64,000 nt of DNA from Caldilineaceae bacterium (GTDB taxonomy: Bacteria > Chloroflexota > Anaerolineae > Caldilineales > Caldilineaceae), in assembly GCA_026645575.1 (NCBI GenBank), contig JAPKMW010000011.1, positions 104,251 to 168,250 on the forward strand, given 5' to 3'. The position numbers and the translations under genes are program-made. The notes beneath the pieces were generated by a model. The model was not told the DNA's origin. It made no database searches and saw only the letters and a program-made list of their open reading frames with translations. Of the stretch, positions 18,642 through 27,990 are shown one piece after another. How positions within the stretch are numbered: the first letter of the stretch is position 1; each line of letters begins with the position of its first letter.

Positions 18642-19721
18642 TCACTTCGCGACCGTACGACGAAACAAGATGGTGAAACCCACTGCACCGATCAGGCATG
18701 CGCCATTGAAGACATCGGCAATCCAGTCCTGGAGGCCGAGCAATTGAAGACCTGTGATGCCCACCGCAAGTAGGTAAATCGCCACCAGTGTGCCTGCGAT
18801 GTTGAAGCGTCCGAGTTTGATGGCCGATGCGCCAAGGAAAGCTGCGGTGATCGGCTGCAGCAGGTACGCACTGCTGGCGGACGGAGCAACCGCGCCCAGC
18901 ATACCGGCGTACAATAAGCCGATCACGGAACTCAATGTACCTGAGAAGATAAAGGCGCCCTGCCGGAATGTGTTGACACGCAAGCCGGCCAGTTCTGCCG
19001 CGGTCCGGTTTCCACCGATAAATAGCAGGTACCGCCCGCAGGGTGTCAACTCGAAGATGTACCAAAGCGAGAAAGCGATAATCCACCCGATCCAAACCGA
19101 GGTTCCGAAGCCGAAGGACTTGTAGGTAACAAAGTTTATCAATTCCACCGGGATGCTCGTGATTAAGTTATTATTGCTGATCAGGTTAGCAAGTCCGCCA
19201 AGGATCGTGAGCGTTCCGAGCGTGGCAATGAAACTGTCGATACCAAATCTCACCACGAGTAATCCGTTGAGCATACCGACAAGGGGGCCGATGAGTAGGG
19301 CAAAGAAGCAGGCGATTACCAGCGGGAAATTGTACGCAGTAAGTACACCGAGCGTAACTCCGGTCAGAATCATAACGGAGGAGATCGAAAGATCAAAATC
19401 TCCTGCGCGTAAGGGGACGATGACAGCCATGGCCAACAGGACGATCGTAGCCTGGCCGCCGATCATCACGCGCACATTAGCGAATGATGCAAATGTGTGG
19501 GGCGCTGCGATACTGAATATGATGAACAGGATGACGAATAACAACGGCACTGCCCACGGACCGACGGCGGACAACTTGAGCGAAGTGCTGGAACGGCCGG
19601 TGCTGGATCCAGCGGTCTTGGTTACTGTGGTCGGTTCGGGTGGGCGTGGGTACTCCTGGCCCGCTGGCGGATCCATGCTTGCTTGCATTGTAAGGTTTTC
19701 TTTCTGTTTTTCAGCACGCAT
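18642..19721 (-). CDS. Ribose/simple-sugar type ABC permease (RbsC-like)
   Basis: About 359 residues from ATG 19721, seven bases after the ATPase stop; a second ATG at 19688 is equally possible, as neither has a strong ribosome-binding site. The N-terminal 45 residues are polar, followed by about nine hydrophobic helices. The BPD_transp_2 core pattern GDFDLSISSVMILTGVTLG and the downstream GPLVGMLNGLLVVRFGIDSFIATLGT are diagnostic of CUT2 sugar permeases (RbsC, XylH). It forms the channel for the periplasmic-type binding protein and duplicated ATPase encoded just upstream. Specific sugar unknown. Confidence 0.9.
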   Translation of the reverse strand: MRAEKQKENLTMQASMDPPAGQEYPRPPEPTTVTKTAGSSTGRSSTSLKLSAVGPWAVPLLFVILFIIFSIAAPHTFASFANVRVMIGGQATIVLLAMAVIVPLRAGDFDLSISSVMILTGVTLGVLTAYNFPLVIACFFALLIGPLVGMLNGLLVVRFGIDSFIATLGTLTILGGLANLISNNNLITSIPVELINFVTYKSFGFGTSVWIGWIIAFSLWYIFELTPCGRYLLFIGGNRTAAELAGLRVNTFRQGAFIFSGTLSSVIGLLYAGMLGAVAPSASSAYLLQPITAAFLGASAIKLGRFNIAGTLVAIYLLAVGITGLQLLGLQDWIADVFNGACLIGAVGFTILFRRTVAK

Positions 19722-19728
19722 CGAGTAC

Positions 19729-21249
19729 CTACCCGCGTTCGGTAACGAGTGTGCGTTGCGAGAGCATAAGGATTTGGTCTTCCGATACTTCATCCGGTGC
19801 AAGTGTTGCGGAGATTGTTCCATAGCGCATGATGAGTACCCGGTGGCACAGTTGGGCGATCTCTTCACTGTCCGAAGAGAAGACGACCACAGTGGCACCC
19901 TTGTCGGTCACGCTACGTACCATGTTCAATATCTCCTTTTTCGCCCCCGCATCGACGCCCTGTGTCGGTTCGTGGAGCAGGATGACGCGCGGATTTTGGC
20001 CCAGTATACGGGCAAGGGCGATCTTTTGCTGATTGCCGCCACTGAACTTCGTAATCTCCAGGGTTGGTGCCAGCGGCTGCACTGAAAACAGCCGCATTTT
20101 GTTCTCGGTAAATTCGTATTCGTGTCTAAAACTGATGCGCAGCCTTCGCCACAACTTGCCGAGATAAGGCAGCGTCAGGTTCTCCATCGCTGTCCCTCCG
20201 AGCCAGAACACATCCCGTTGCCGGTTGCCGGGAACAAGCGCAATGCCGGCACGCTGGGCTGATGCGACCGAGTTGTCGACCACGCTCCCATCAACATAAA
20301 CTTCACCGTTCAGCCGCGTTTGCCCACCAGCGATGAGATAGGGTATGTCATCCTGTCCCATACCGGCCAAGCCGGTAATGCCGACGATCTCACCTACGTT
20401 AGCGTTGAACGACACGTCGGATACTGCACTGTTGGAGAGGTGGCGAACCACAAGGCGAGCGGCGTCGCTGGTGCTGACATGCTTCTCCGGATAAAATTCA
20501 CCGAGTTCGTAACCAAGCATCAAATATGCGATCTCTGCTTCGTTCGTCTGAGTGGCCTCTTGGGTCGCCACCAGGTAACCGTTGCGTAGAACGCTGATCC
20601 GGGAGCAGACATTCAGCACTTCGTGCATCCGGTGGCTGACATACAGCACCGCAGTACCATTACACGCCATTCTGCGCAGCAGTTCGAGGAGTCTGAGCGA
20701 TTCACCACGCGGCAGGGCTGCCGTCGGTTCGTCCAGCACGATCAGATTCCCATGACTGCCCTCCCCGAATTGCCGGAGGGCACGCAAGATAGCGACGACG
20801 GATCGCTCAGCAGGGGAAAGCTCGCTAACCAAACTCCCCGGATCCAGAGCGATCCCGATTTTCTCGGCGAGAGTGCGTACAATCTCATCTTCACGACGAC
20901 GCTTGATAGGCGTCACTAACCCTCGTTCAAAGCCGGTCGAGATTCCGACATTATCAGCGATGGACATGGACTCAACCAGTGCTAGGTCCTGGTGGACAAT
21001 CGCAAGGCCGTTTTGGCGGGGGTTCTGTATGGGCAGGGAGATCGGCTGGTTGCGCAGCCAGATCTCTGCACCCCGGTCGGGGGTGTACACCCCGCCTAAA
21101 ATCTTCACAATCGTTGATTTGCCTGAGCCGTTTGCGCCAACCAGACCGTGGATCTCGCCCGGGAGGATTGAGAGATTGATACCATGGAGTACAGTGATAC
21201 CATTGAAAGTTTTCGAGACATTTTTAAGCACCACTACCGGATGGCTCAT
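19729..21249 (-). CDS. Sugar ABC transporter, duplicated ATP-binding protein (RbsA/XylG-like)
   Basis: 506 residues with two tandem ABC domains, the hallmark of CUT2 importers. Domain 1 has Walker A GANGSGKST (about residues 37-45), a degenerate signature (SELSPAERSVVAILRAL) and Walker B LIVLDEPTAALP. Domain 2 has no canonical Walker A (GLAGMGQDDI), as is usual for the second half of RbsA-type proteins, but retains signature FSGGNQQKIALARIL and Walker B VILLHEPTQGVD. The start codon overlaps the stop of the binding-protein gene (ATGA), giving translational coupling. Function: energises uptake of an unknown monosaccharide or related molecule. Confidence 0.94.
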   Translation of the reverse strand: MSHPVVVLKNVSKTFNGITVLHGINLSILPGEIHGLVGANGSGKSTIVKILGGVYTPDRGAEIWLRNQPISLPIQNPRQNGLAIVHQDLALVESMSIADNVGISTGFERGLVTPIKRRREDEIVRTLAEKIGIALDPGSLVSELSPAERSVVAILRALRQFGEGSHGNLIVLDEPTAALPRGESLRLLELLRRMACNGTAVLYVSHRMHEVLNVCSRISVLRNGYLVATQEATQTNEAEIAYLMLGYELGEFYPEKHVSTSDAARLVVRHLSNSAVSDVSFNANVGEIVGITGLAGMGQDDIPYLIAGGQTRLNGEVYVDGSVVDNSVASAQRAGIALVPGNRQRDVFWLGGTAMENLTLPYLGKLWRRLRISFRHEYEFTENKMRLFSVQPLAPTLEITKFSGGNQQKIALARILGQNPRVILLHEPTQGVDAGAKKEILNMVRSVTDKGATVVVFSSDSEEIAQLCHRVLIMRYGTISATLAPDEVSEDQILMLSQRTLVTERG

Positions 21250-22439
21250 TTAACTCCCCATGCCACCTTGAACGCATCTTGCCAACTGGCGATATCCGGG
21301 AACTGCTCGTTGGTATCCGCACTCGTTCCCCAGTTTGAGGAATCCACCAAGCGCACAGGGGTTATCTGGTTCTGTGGCACCCCGGCCACCGCACGCATAA
21401 TCCCATCGGCAAAGATGTACCCCTTAATTTCTGCCGGAGGCCATAACATGGTTGCTACCAGGCCGTTAGTACCCTTAATTGCGTCGGCAAGGCCGTCACC
21501 TTGCGCCCCTCCGACGATGGGCAGTTCACGGTCCACGGCCCTCATGCCCTGGAGTATGAAGGGTGTGAAGAAGTCCACCGTGGTGATCCAGTAGTTGAGG
21601 TCCGGTGAGCGCTGTAGTGTCGTCTCTACCTGACCGGCCAGATCCGTTAGGAATGTTGCGGGGTTGACTTCCAACAGTTCAATCGTACAGTCCGGGCAAA
21701 GCTGCGTGATCTCATCCACTGCTCCCTGCGCCATGTTCCCCGTGATCGACGCCCCACTCACGGGCATCGTCACCGTATGAAGATTGCACTTTGTTTGAAC
21801 TAGGGCGTAGTCTGCCTGGAGCATACCCACCTTGTAGGCATCGACAGCTACATAAGCAGTCACCCCAGGCGGCTGAATGGGTGTCGTTGAACTGGCCCCT
21901 ACGTCTAACACCGGAATATTCGCTGCTGCTGCAGCAGCGATGCCTGCTTTTACCAGGTCCATATCAAAGCCATCGGCGACGATGCCGGCCACGTCTTGCG
22001 CGATGGCCGACTCGAATGCTTGTAGAAGAACATCCGGCCGGCCCTCACCGTCGAATATAATCACCTTCGCCCCCACATTTGCCAGCGCTTCGGTCAACGC
22101 GTTGGCGTTAGCAATCTCCACTGGATTGCCTTCTCTGGCGAATTGGATGATCGCGAAGGTCTTGCCCTCACTAGCAGATGTGTCGAACGGACCAATCGGG
22201 CTGATTGTCATAGCCGCCATGCCGGCCTGGAAATTTTTAGTTGCAGTTTCAACACAGTCATTGGCTTGCTCTGTCGAAACCTTGTTCGAGTCACCTTCGA
22301 CAGGCGTACCATCCGAACTCCTGGGCGCCACACACGCGCTTAGAAATACGACCATGACGGCAACAACACACCACAGGACAGAATTTGTAAAAAATCTTTT
22401 TTTGCCAATATAAACACCAGATGTCTTCATTTGGATCAT
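21246..22439 (-). CDS. Sugar ABC transporter substrate-binding lipoprotein (RbsB-like)
   Basis: First gene of the CUT2 operon. AGGAGG (complement of 22446-22451) lies six bases before the ATG at 22439, which is preferred over neighbouring Mets at 22442 and 22430. A lipoprotein signal peptide follows (positive residues, hydrophobic core VLWCVVAVMVVF, lipobox LSAC at about residue 35), then a Ser/Thr-rich tether. The mature part has periplasmic-binding-protein type I features, e.g. IVADGFDMDLVKAGIAAAAA and AYVAVDAYKVGMLQADYALV. It captures the ligand outside the membrane for the permease and ATPase. Ligand identity cannot be read from the sequence. Confidence 0.9.
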   Translation of the reverse strand: MIQMKTSGVYIGKKRFFTNSVLWCVVAVMVVFLSACVAPRSSDGTPVEGDSNKVSTEQANDCVETATKNFQAGMAAMTISPIGPFDTSASEGKTFAIIQFAREGNPVEIANANALTEALANVGAKVIIFDGEGRPDVLLQAFESAIAQDVAGIVADGFDMDLVKAGIAAAAAANIPVLDVGASSTTPIQPPGVTAYVAVDAYKVGMLQADYALVQTKCNLHTVTMPVSGASITGNMAQGAVDEITQLCPDCTIELLEVNPATFLTDLAGQVETTLQRSPDLNYWITTVDFFTPFILQGMRAVDRELPIVGGAQGDGLADAIKGTNGLVATMLWPPAEIKGYIFADGIMRAVAGVPQNQITPVRLVDSSNWGTSADTNEQFPDIASWQDAFKVAWGVK

Positions 22440-22519
22440 CATAAGCCTCCTATTCCTCGAAACAGTTGCGGAAATTTGTAAATTAAATGTTATATTCAAC
22501 ACCGGCATGTTTTGTGATT

Positions 22520-22548
22520 ATTGTAAAGGAGAGTTGCGAATTTACAAT
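22520..22548. promoter_or_regulatory. Possible operator upstream of the CUT2 operon
   Basis: A perfect 8-bp inverted repeat ATTGTAAA/TTTACAAT with a 13-base spacer lies 80 bp upstream of the binding-protein start. TTTACA/TGTAAA-like words recur nearby (22483-22490, 22734-22744), suggesting a regulator site. No regulator gene is adjacent. Confidence 0.35.
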
Positions 22549-23296
22549 TTTACGTTGTATACAATTCCTCGTTAATGAAAGGGGATAAAAGAATGACTCT
22601 ACTGCAAAAAGGCTAAAAAATCGGATTTTTGCAGTAGACTCAAAAATTAGTTTGGCAATTGGCTGGGGTATGCACTATGAATCTTGTAGCAGGGGTGATC
22701 CATCCCTACCAAGGGTTAACACTTGCTGCAATGTAATTTACATTAACCAAAAAAGATAAATCAAAAATAATTGTAAGCGAAAAGTCGTAGGTTGTCAATA
22801 CATTTGACAATCCAAAGCGTGACGAAAGTGTGACCAAAAAGCTTAGAAAGTCCTAATTTAACGCTGTTGGATGATAACAGTTAATCATGGGATCAACCTG
22901 GAATCACAATCGAATGTGCATGTGTTATGTGATCAACAAGTGCCTGCTCGTTGAGGCGCGGAGCTACGCGAGTCTGTTCGCCATATGCCCACGACCAGCT
23001 ACAGTTCTATCTGTTATCTATCGACGGGGGCGAGGCCCGCCAACTGTTCATGTTCAAACAGGAGGTAAGCGGCGGCATCGCCTGGTCTCCCGTGCGCAGC
23101 CCTGGATAAGCTTACAGGGCAAGCACCAATCAGATGAAATGTCGTGCATCCATTCTTTTAGACTGACAACTGATAGCAAAAGTACGCCTCTATCCCATGC
23201 GTCTAGGCCCAAATTGAGTAACCAATGCCGATTCGTCAGCGTTTTAGTTACGAAGATGCACTTTGGTTCATATCTTTAAGGTACGCGATTGCCCTA
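22549..23296. other. Long spacer at the right end of the inserted block, no convincing gene
   Basis: AT-rich at first, then mixed composition. A 12-bp perfect hairpin, CTACTGCAAAAA/TTTTTGCAGTAG (22599-22610 and 22626-22637), looks like a terminator readable in either direction. A forward ORF at 22887-23279 has no Shine-Dalgarno and atypical composition and is not called. The segment ends where copy 2 of the duplicated promoter begins. Confidence 0.4.
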
Positions 23297-23353
23297 GACT
23301 TGGAACGTCACTGCGCCGAGAAGTTGAAGCCTCTGGGGTAGATTGATCGACAT
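23294..23353 (-). pseudogene. Vestigial 5' fragment of malate synthase
   Basis: Reading on the reverse strand from the ATG at 23353 gives Met-Ser-Ile-Asn-Leu-Pro-Gln-Arg-Leu-Gln-Leu-Leu-Gly-Ala-Val-Thr-Phe-Gln-Val-stop. The intact malate synthase begins [19 protein letters not shown], so 15 of 19 residues agree before the fragment stops. No aceB sequence continues beyond. This is the relic end of the duplicated promoter region and shows that this copy once lay beside an aceB gene. Confidence 0.75.
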
Positions 23354-23600
23354 AGCTTTCGCCTACGTGTTTGCGCGTCTTGTTGGTTGGCTGGGTACAA
23401 TCCTACGTCGGTGCGCGCCTATTGTACCGCATTGCTACGATTTCCCGAATAGCTGCATTTGTTGGCAAACACCAGTGGTGACAAGCCTGGCTGCCGTTTG
23501 GCGCTATTTCTCTGCTCTGCTAAGATTAGGCAATTGACGATCAAGGTTAGCCAAGTTATGTGATAGAAACCAATAGAATATGAATACCCACCCACCACTC
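23297..23600. repeat. Copy 2 of duplicated aceB/prolyl-oligopeptidase divergent promoter region
   Basis: Diverged direct repeat of 13322-13620. In this copy the prolyl-oligopeptidase start (23580) is functional and the aceB start is a relic that stops after 19 codons. The two copies bracket about 9.7 kb holding the P-type ATPase, acyltransferase-like protein and CUT2 transporter operon. Confidence 0.8.
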
Positions 23601-25637
23601 CTTTACTCACCGACTTACCGAAGTGATTGTAGCGAAGTCTTGCATGGCGTCACCATCGCCGACCCGTACCGCTGGTTGGAAGATTTAAATGCAGACGAGA
23701 CGCAGGCGTGGATCAATGCGCAAAATGCGGTCACAGCCGAATGGCTCCAACACATTCCACAACGCGAAGCGATCCGTCAGCGCTTGACTGATCTCTGGAA
23801 CTATGAGCGTTATGGCATCCCCTTTCGCCGTGGAGAGCGCTATTTCTTCACCCGCAACGATGGCTTACAAAACCAGGCCGTTCTCTACTGGACGCCGACC
23901 TTGACCGCTGAACCGCAAGTCTTGCTCGACCCGAACCAGCTTTCGGCCGATGGCACGGTGGCGCTGAGCGGTTATGCCATCAGTGAAGATGGGGAATTGT
24001 TGGCCTATGGCCTCTCCGCCTCCGGCTCGGATTGGATCGAGTGGCGGGTGCGCGAGGTGACAAGCGGGCAAGATCGGGCGGATCTGGTGCAGTGGGCCAA
24101 ATTTGCCGGCGCGGCGTGGAGCCATGACAACGCCGGTTTTTTCTATAGCCGCTACGACGCCCCCGCCGCCGATGACGCCTACAAAGGGGTCAACTACTAT
24201 CACAAAGTCTACTATCACCAGTTGGGAACGCCGCAGAGCGCAGATCGGCTCATCTATGAACGCCCTGACCAGAAAGAGTGGAACTTTAGCGCCGGCGTCA
24301 CCGATGATGGCCGCTATTTGATCATTCATGTCACTCGCGGCACCTTTCGGCAGAATGGCGTCTTCTATCAAGATCTGGCAGATCCGACCGGCACCGTGGT
24401 CGAACTCTTCAACCGCTTTGACGCCGCCTACACCTTTGTCGGCAATGACGGGCCACGCTTCTATTTTCGCACGGATCTGAATGCGCCCCGCTCACGGGTG
24501 ATTGCCGTCGATCTGCACCAACCCGATCAGTGGCAGGAGGTGCTGCCGGAGAGCAATGATTCGCTCAACAGCGTCAGCTTGTTTCAAGACCAGTTGATTG
24601 CGACCTATTTGCATGACGCTCACAGCCAGGTCAGGCGCTTTAACAAAGCGGGCGAACTGGTGCAGGAGATAACCTTGCCGGGCATCGGCGCCGTAGCCGG
24701 CTTTGGCGGTCAGCAGAGCGACAAGGAAACTTTCTACTACTTCACTAGCTTTACCAGCCCCGGTGCGGTCTACCATTATGACCTGACCAGCGGACAAAGC
24801 ACGATCTTTCACCAACCGGAATTGAATTTTGACCCAGCCCACTATACCACCACCCAGGTTTTTTACACCAGCAAAGATGGCACACGGGTGCCGATGTTTA
24901 TTTGCCACAAAAAGGAGATCACCCTGGACGGCAGCAACCCGACCTATCTCTACGGCTATGGCGGCTTTAACATTCCGCTGCTGCCCAGCTTTTCGTCGAG
25001 TATCCTGGTCTGGCTGGAGATGGGCGGGATCTTTGTCCAGGCCAATCTGCGGGGCGGCGGCGAATATGGCAAAGATTGGTATCAGGCCGGCACGCTGAAG
25101 AGCAAACAGAATGTCTTTGATGATTTTATCGCCGCCGCCGAATGGCTGATTGCCAACGGTTACACCAGTACGCCTAAACTGGCGATTGGCGGCGGCAGCA
25201 ATGGCGGGTTGCTGGTGGGCGCCTGTTTGACCCAGCGGCCTGATCTCTTTGGCGCGTGTCTGGCCGCTGTGGGCGTTCTCGACATGTTGCGCTTCCATAA
25301 GTTTACTATCGGCTGGGCCTGGGTTTCCGACTTTGGTTCGCCCGATGACCCAGAACAGTTCCAAACCTTGCTCGGTTATTCACCCTATCACAATCTTCAT
25401 CCCGGCACGGCCTACCCGGCGACATTGATCACCACCGGCGACCATGATGATCGCGTCTTCCCGGCTCATAGCTTCAAATTTGCCGCCGCATTGCAACATG
25501 CGCAAGGTGGCGATGCACCGGTGTTGATTCGCATTGAAACCAAAGCCGGTCACGGCGCCGGCAAACCAATCGCCAAGTTGATCGAAGAAGCAGCGGATCG
25601 CTGGGCCTTTTTGGTCAAGGCGCTGGCGATGGGGTGA
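23580..25637 (+). CDS. Prolyl oligopeptidase (S9A serine peptidase)
   Basis: 685 residues, standard length for cytosolic prolyl oligopeptidase, which cleaves short peptides after proline. The N-terminal YSPTYRSDCSEVLHGVTIADPYRWLED is the typical S9A opening, followed by a seven-bladed propeller and a C-terminal alpha/beta-hydrolase domain. The catalytic Ser is in GGGSNGGLL (about residue 540), Asp in DHDDRVFP (about 621-624) and His in AGHGAGKP (about 656). No signal peptide is seen. The gene starts at the very end of a duplicated promoter segment whose other copy lies upstream of aceB, implying it was once divergently adjacent to aceB. No strong Shine-Dalgarno precedes the ATG. Confidence 0.95.
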   Translation: MNTHPPLLYSPTYRSDCSEVLHGVTIADPYRWLEDLNADETQAWINAQNAVTAEWLQHIPQREAIRQRLTDLWNYERYGIPFRRGERYFFTRNDGLQNQAVLYWTPTLTAEPQVLLDPNQLSADGTVALSGYAISEDGELLAYGLSASGSDWIEWRVREVTSGQDRADLVQWAKFAGAAWSHDNAGFFYSRYDAPAADDAYKGVNYYHKVYYHQLGTPQSADRLIYERPDQKEWNFSAGVTDDGRYLIIHVTRGTFRQNGVFYQDLADPTGTVVELFNRFDAAYTFVGNDGPRFYFRTDLNAPRSRVIAVDLHQPDQWQEVLPESNDSLNSVSLFQDQLIATYLHDAHSQVRRFNKAGELVQEITLPGIGAVAGFGGQQSDKETFYYFTSFTSPGAVYHYDLTSGQSTIFHQPELNFDPAHYTTTQVFYTSKDGTRVPMFICHKKEITLDGSNPTYLYGYGGFNIPLLPSFSSSILVWLEMGGIFVQANLRGGGEYGKDWYQAGTLKSKQNVFDDFIAAAEWLIANGYTSTPKLAIGGGSNGGLLVGACLTQRPDLFGACLAAVGVLDMLRFHKFTIGWAWVSDFGSPDDPEQFQTLLGYSPYHNLHPGTAYPATLITTGDHDDRVFPAHSFKFAAALQHAQGGDAPVLIRIETKAGHGAGKPIAKLIEEAADRWAFLVKALAMG

Positions 25638-25691
25638 CATTGCGTCGGAACAACTTTTATAACCCATGTCAACAAGCAGAGGATGATTCGG

Positions 25692-27701
25692 ATGCAGAGA
25701 GTATGGCGCCCCTTGTTCATGGTTTTCTTCCTTTGCGCAAGCGTTGCCACCATCGCCCAAGCGCGCACGCCGGCCCAGGCCAACCGTAGCATAACCGTCA
25801 CCCCAGGCAAAAACGCGATCAATGCCGCCATCCAGGCCGCCGCCCCCGGTACGACCATCCGCATTGCCGCCGGGAGCTATCGCGAGCAGGTGGAAGTAAA
25901 CAAAACGGTCTCGTTGGAAGCCGCCGACAGTGGTGCCGTCTGGATCGACGCTGAGTGTCAGCGCGACCACGGCATCCACATCACCGCCAGTGACGCGGTG
26001 GTGCGCGGGCTAGGGGTGAAACAGTCGGTTCATGCTGCGGTGATTATCGAAGGGGGCGCCAGCCAACCCAGCCGAGTCACGCTGGAAGGGAACACCATCC
26101 AGGATTTCGATTGCCAACATCAGGGCGATCAACCGGCGCAAAATCGGGCCGGGATCAACGTCTGGTATGCCGGCGCCGGCCACCAGATCATTGGCAATAC
26201 CATCACCCGGCGCGTCGAGTTGAGCGGCAACAAGAGCAGCCGTCTCAGTAACTGTCTCTACTTTGAGTCAGATAGTGAAGTACCCAGCGGCGGCGGTCAT
26301 CGCATTGCCAATAATACCCTGAGCGGCTGTTATGACGGCATTGGCGGCGAAGTCGAAGATGATCCACATGGCACCGTTGACCGCTACACCATCATCGAGC
26401 AGAATACCATTCGCGATTGTCACGACGACGGCATCCAGGTGGAGGGAGGCGGCGCCAATGTCATCGTGCGCCACAACCGCATCGAAGGCTGTGCGATTGG
26501 CATTGCCTTTGCCGCCATCCTTGCCGGGCCGTTGCAAATTGAGAACAATATCATCCACAGCCAGACCGGCGACGAAGGCTTTTACGGCAGCCTTGTCTGC
26601 TTTAAGATTGGCCACCCGACCACCGCGCTGGTTAACCTGCGCAACAATGAGTGCATCACCACTGGCGACGGCATCCAGCAGACCAACAGCGGCTTGGGGC
26701 CAATCACCATGCGGGGCAACACTTTACGCGTGGGGCGCTATGTGATCGAGTTTTTGGAAACGCCGCCGGCCGCCACTTCGCTCGATGAGGATTGTCTCTT
26801 CACCAGCGACAGCGGGCGCTTTATCAAATGGGGCGATAGCCGCTACGCCTCACTGACCGCCTTTCAAAATGGCACAGGGCAGGAGCGGCAGGGACGGCTT
26901 TGCACAACGCCGAATACGCCCACGCCCCAACCGACGGCGACAAGTACCGCGACCGCCACCCTGCGCCCAGCCCAACCCACGGCCACTGCCACGGTGACAA
27001 AAGCGGCCACCGTCACAGCCACCGCCACCCCATCACCGGCCACGCCCACCCCAGCCGCCGACGCCGTGATCCCGTTTGCTGGTCAGGCGCCGCTGATCGA
27101 TGGCCTGGTTGACCAGGTGTGGGCCAAGGCGCCGCCACAGCCCCTCCAACGGTTACTCGTTGGCGATCATGCTCCTGGCGCCGCTGATCTAGCTGTCACC
27201 TTTCGGCTGCTCTACGATCAACAGCATCTCTATTTGTTGATTGAAGAGCAGGACGAGAACGGCAAAGACGATTCCGGTGAGACATGGTGGGAGGATGACG
27301 CCACCGAACTCTTTCTCGATGGCGACCAGAGCGCGGGCGGCAGCTATGATGGGGTCAACGATTTTCAACTGGCTTTCCGCTGGCGCGACCCGACGGTCTA
27401 CACCGGCGCCAACTCGCGTCCGGTCCCGGCCAATCTACGCCATAAGATGGTCGATACCAGCAGCGGCTGCCGCTTGGAGATTGCCATTCCGCTCAGTGCA
27501 ATTGGGGTGAGCGCACAGCCGGGGTACACCTTTGGGCTGGAACTCCAGGTCAACGATGATGACGACGGCGGGCCACGCGATCACAAAATCGCCTGGCAGG
27601 CCACTGTCGATGACGCTTGGGAGAACCCCAGCCGTTTTGGCACGGTGCGTCTGGCCGCAGCGGCTGACCAACGGCTGCTCTTCCCGTTGGCGGCACGTTG
27701 A
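25692..27701 (+). CDS. Secreted right-handed beta-helix protein with C-terminal CBM9-like domain
   Basis: 669 residues from ATG 25692, with AGAGG eight bases upstream (an ATG at 25683 abuts that site and is less likely). Signal peptide in the first 25 residues (PLFMVFFLCASVATIAQA). Residues about 30-390 are repeated short beta-coils (Asn/Gly/Ile-rich, e.g. IENNIIHSQTGDEG) as in NosD/pectin-lyase-like folds. A Thr/Pro/Ala-rich linker (about 405-455) joins a domain beginning PLIDGLVDQVWAKA and containing WWEDDATELFLDGD, typical of family 9 carbohydrate-binding modules. The protein ends RLLFPLAAR. Probably binds or degrades polysaccharide outside the cell; no catalytic residues were assigned. 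Confidence 0.8.
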   Translation: MQRVWRPLFMVFFLCASVATIAQARTPAQANRSITVTPGKNAINAAIQAAAPGTTIRIAAGSYREQVEVNKTVSLEAADSGAVWIDAECQRDHGIHITASDAVVRGLGVKQSVHAAVIIEGGASQPSRVTLEGNTIQDFDCQHQGDQPAQNRAGINVWYAGAGHQIIGNTITRRVELSGNKSSRLSNCLYFESDSEVPSGGGHRIANNTLSGCYDGIGGEVEDDPHGTVDRYTIIEQNTIRDCHDDGIQVEGGGANVIVRHNRIEGCAIGIAFAAILAGPLQIENNIIHSQTGDEGFYGSLVCFKIGHPTTALVNLRNNECITTGDGIQQTNSGLGPITMRGNTLRVGRYVIEFLETPPAATSLDEDCLFTSDSGRFIKWGDSRYASLTAFQNGTGQERQGRLCTTPNTPTPQPTATSTATATLRPAQPTATATVTKAATVTATATPSPATPTPAADAVIPFAGQAPLIDGLVDQVWAKAPPQPLQRLLVGDHAPGAADLAVTFRLLYDQQHLYLLIEEQDENGKDDSGETWWEDDATELFLDGDQSAGGSYDGVNDFQLAFRWRDPTVYTGANSRPVPANLRHKMVDTSSGCRLEIAIPLSAIGVSAQPGYTFGLELQVNDDDDGGPRDHKIAWQATVDDAWENPSRFGTVRLAAAADQRLLFPLAAR

Positions 27702-27990
27702 CAAGGACGGCACATTGACAATGGCCCGTAGACCGCAATGGCATGAGAGATGACTTGGGACTGCGGACTCCGGACTACCGATGGCGGCACGTTGACAAGG
27801 TCGCTATCCGATTGTGGTTGCCAGGTATAATCGGGATGTCAAATCGGGGCGAAAGCTGTGGCTTGCGCTTTGCCTCTCGCTCCTCAATCTGCTACAATGC
27901 ACCTTACCTGACTTTTGTCGCCAACCGGGCGTGTAAGTTACACCGCATGTTATCTGTTGCACGAAACACGCCCACCCAATTGTAGAATCT
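27702..27990. other. Spacer with short direct repeats
   Basis: The 18-mer GGCGGCACGTTGACAAGG occurs at the end of the beta-helix gene (about 27691) and again near 27783, with related fragments between. The rest holds no credible ORF; the promoter of the downstream small genes probably lies around 27900-27985. Confidence 0.4.

Noticed and set aside
19153..20085. 310-residue forward ORF opposite the ABC permease and ATPase genes
   Set aside because: Fully antisense to two well-recognised transporter genes, with no family motifs; a shadow frame.
21877..22413. 178-residue ORF opposite the sugar-binding protein
   Set aside because: Antisense to a clear lipoprotein gene; Ala/Ser-rich composition is typical of a shadow frame in GC-rich DNA.
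22887..23279. 130-residue forward ORF, with a Cys-Pro...Tyr-Arg-Arg stretch faintly like the N-terminus of ISL3-type transposases
   Set aside because: No ribosome-binding site, the key second Cys and the DLP motif are absent, and nothing transposase-like follows. Resemblance too weak to call.
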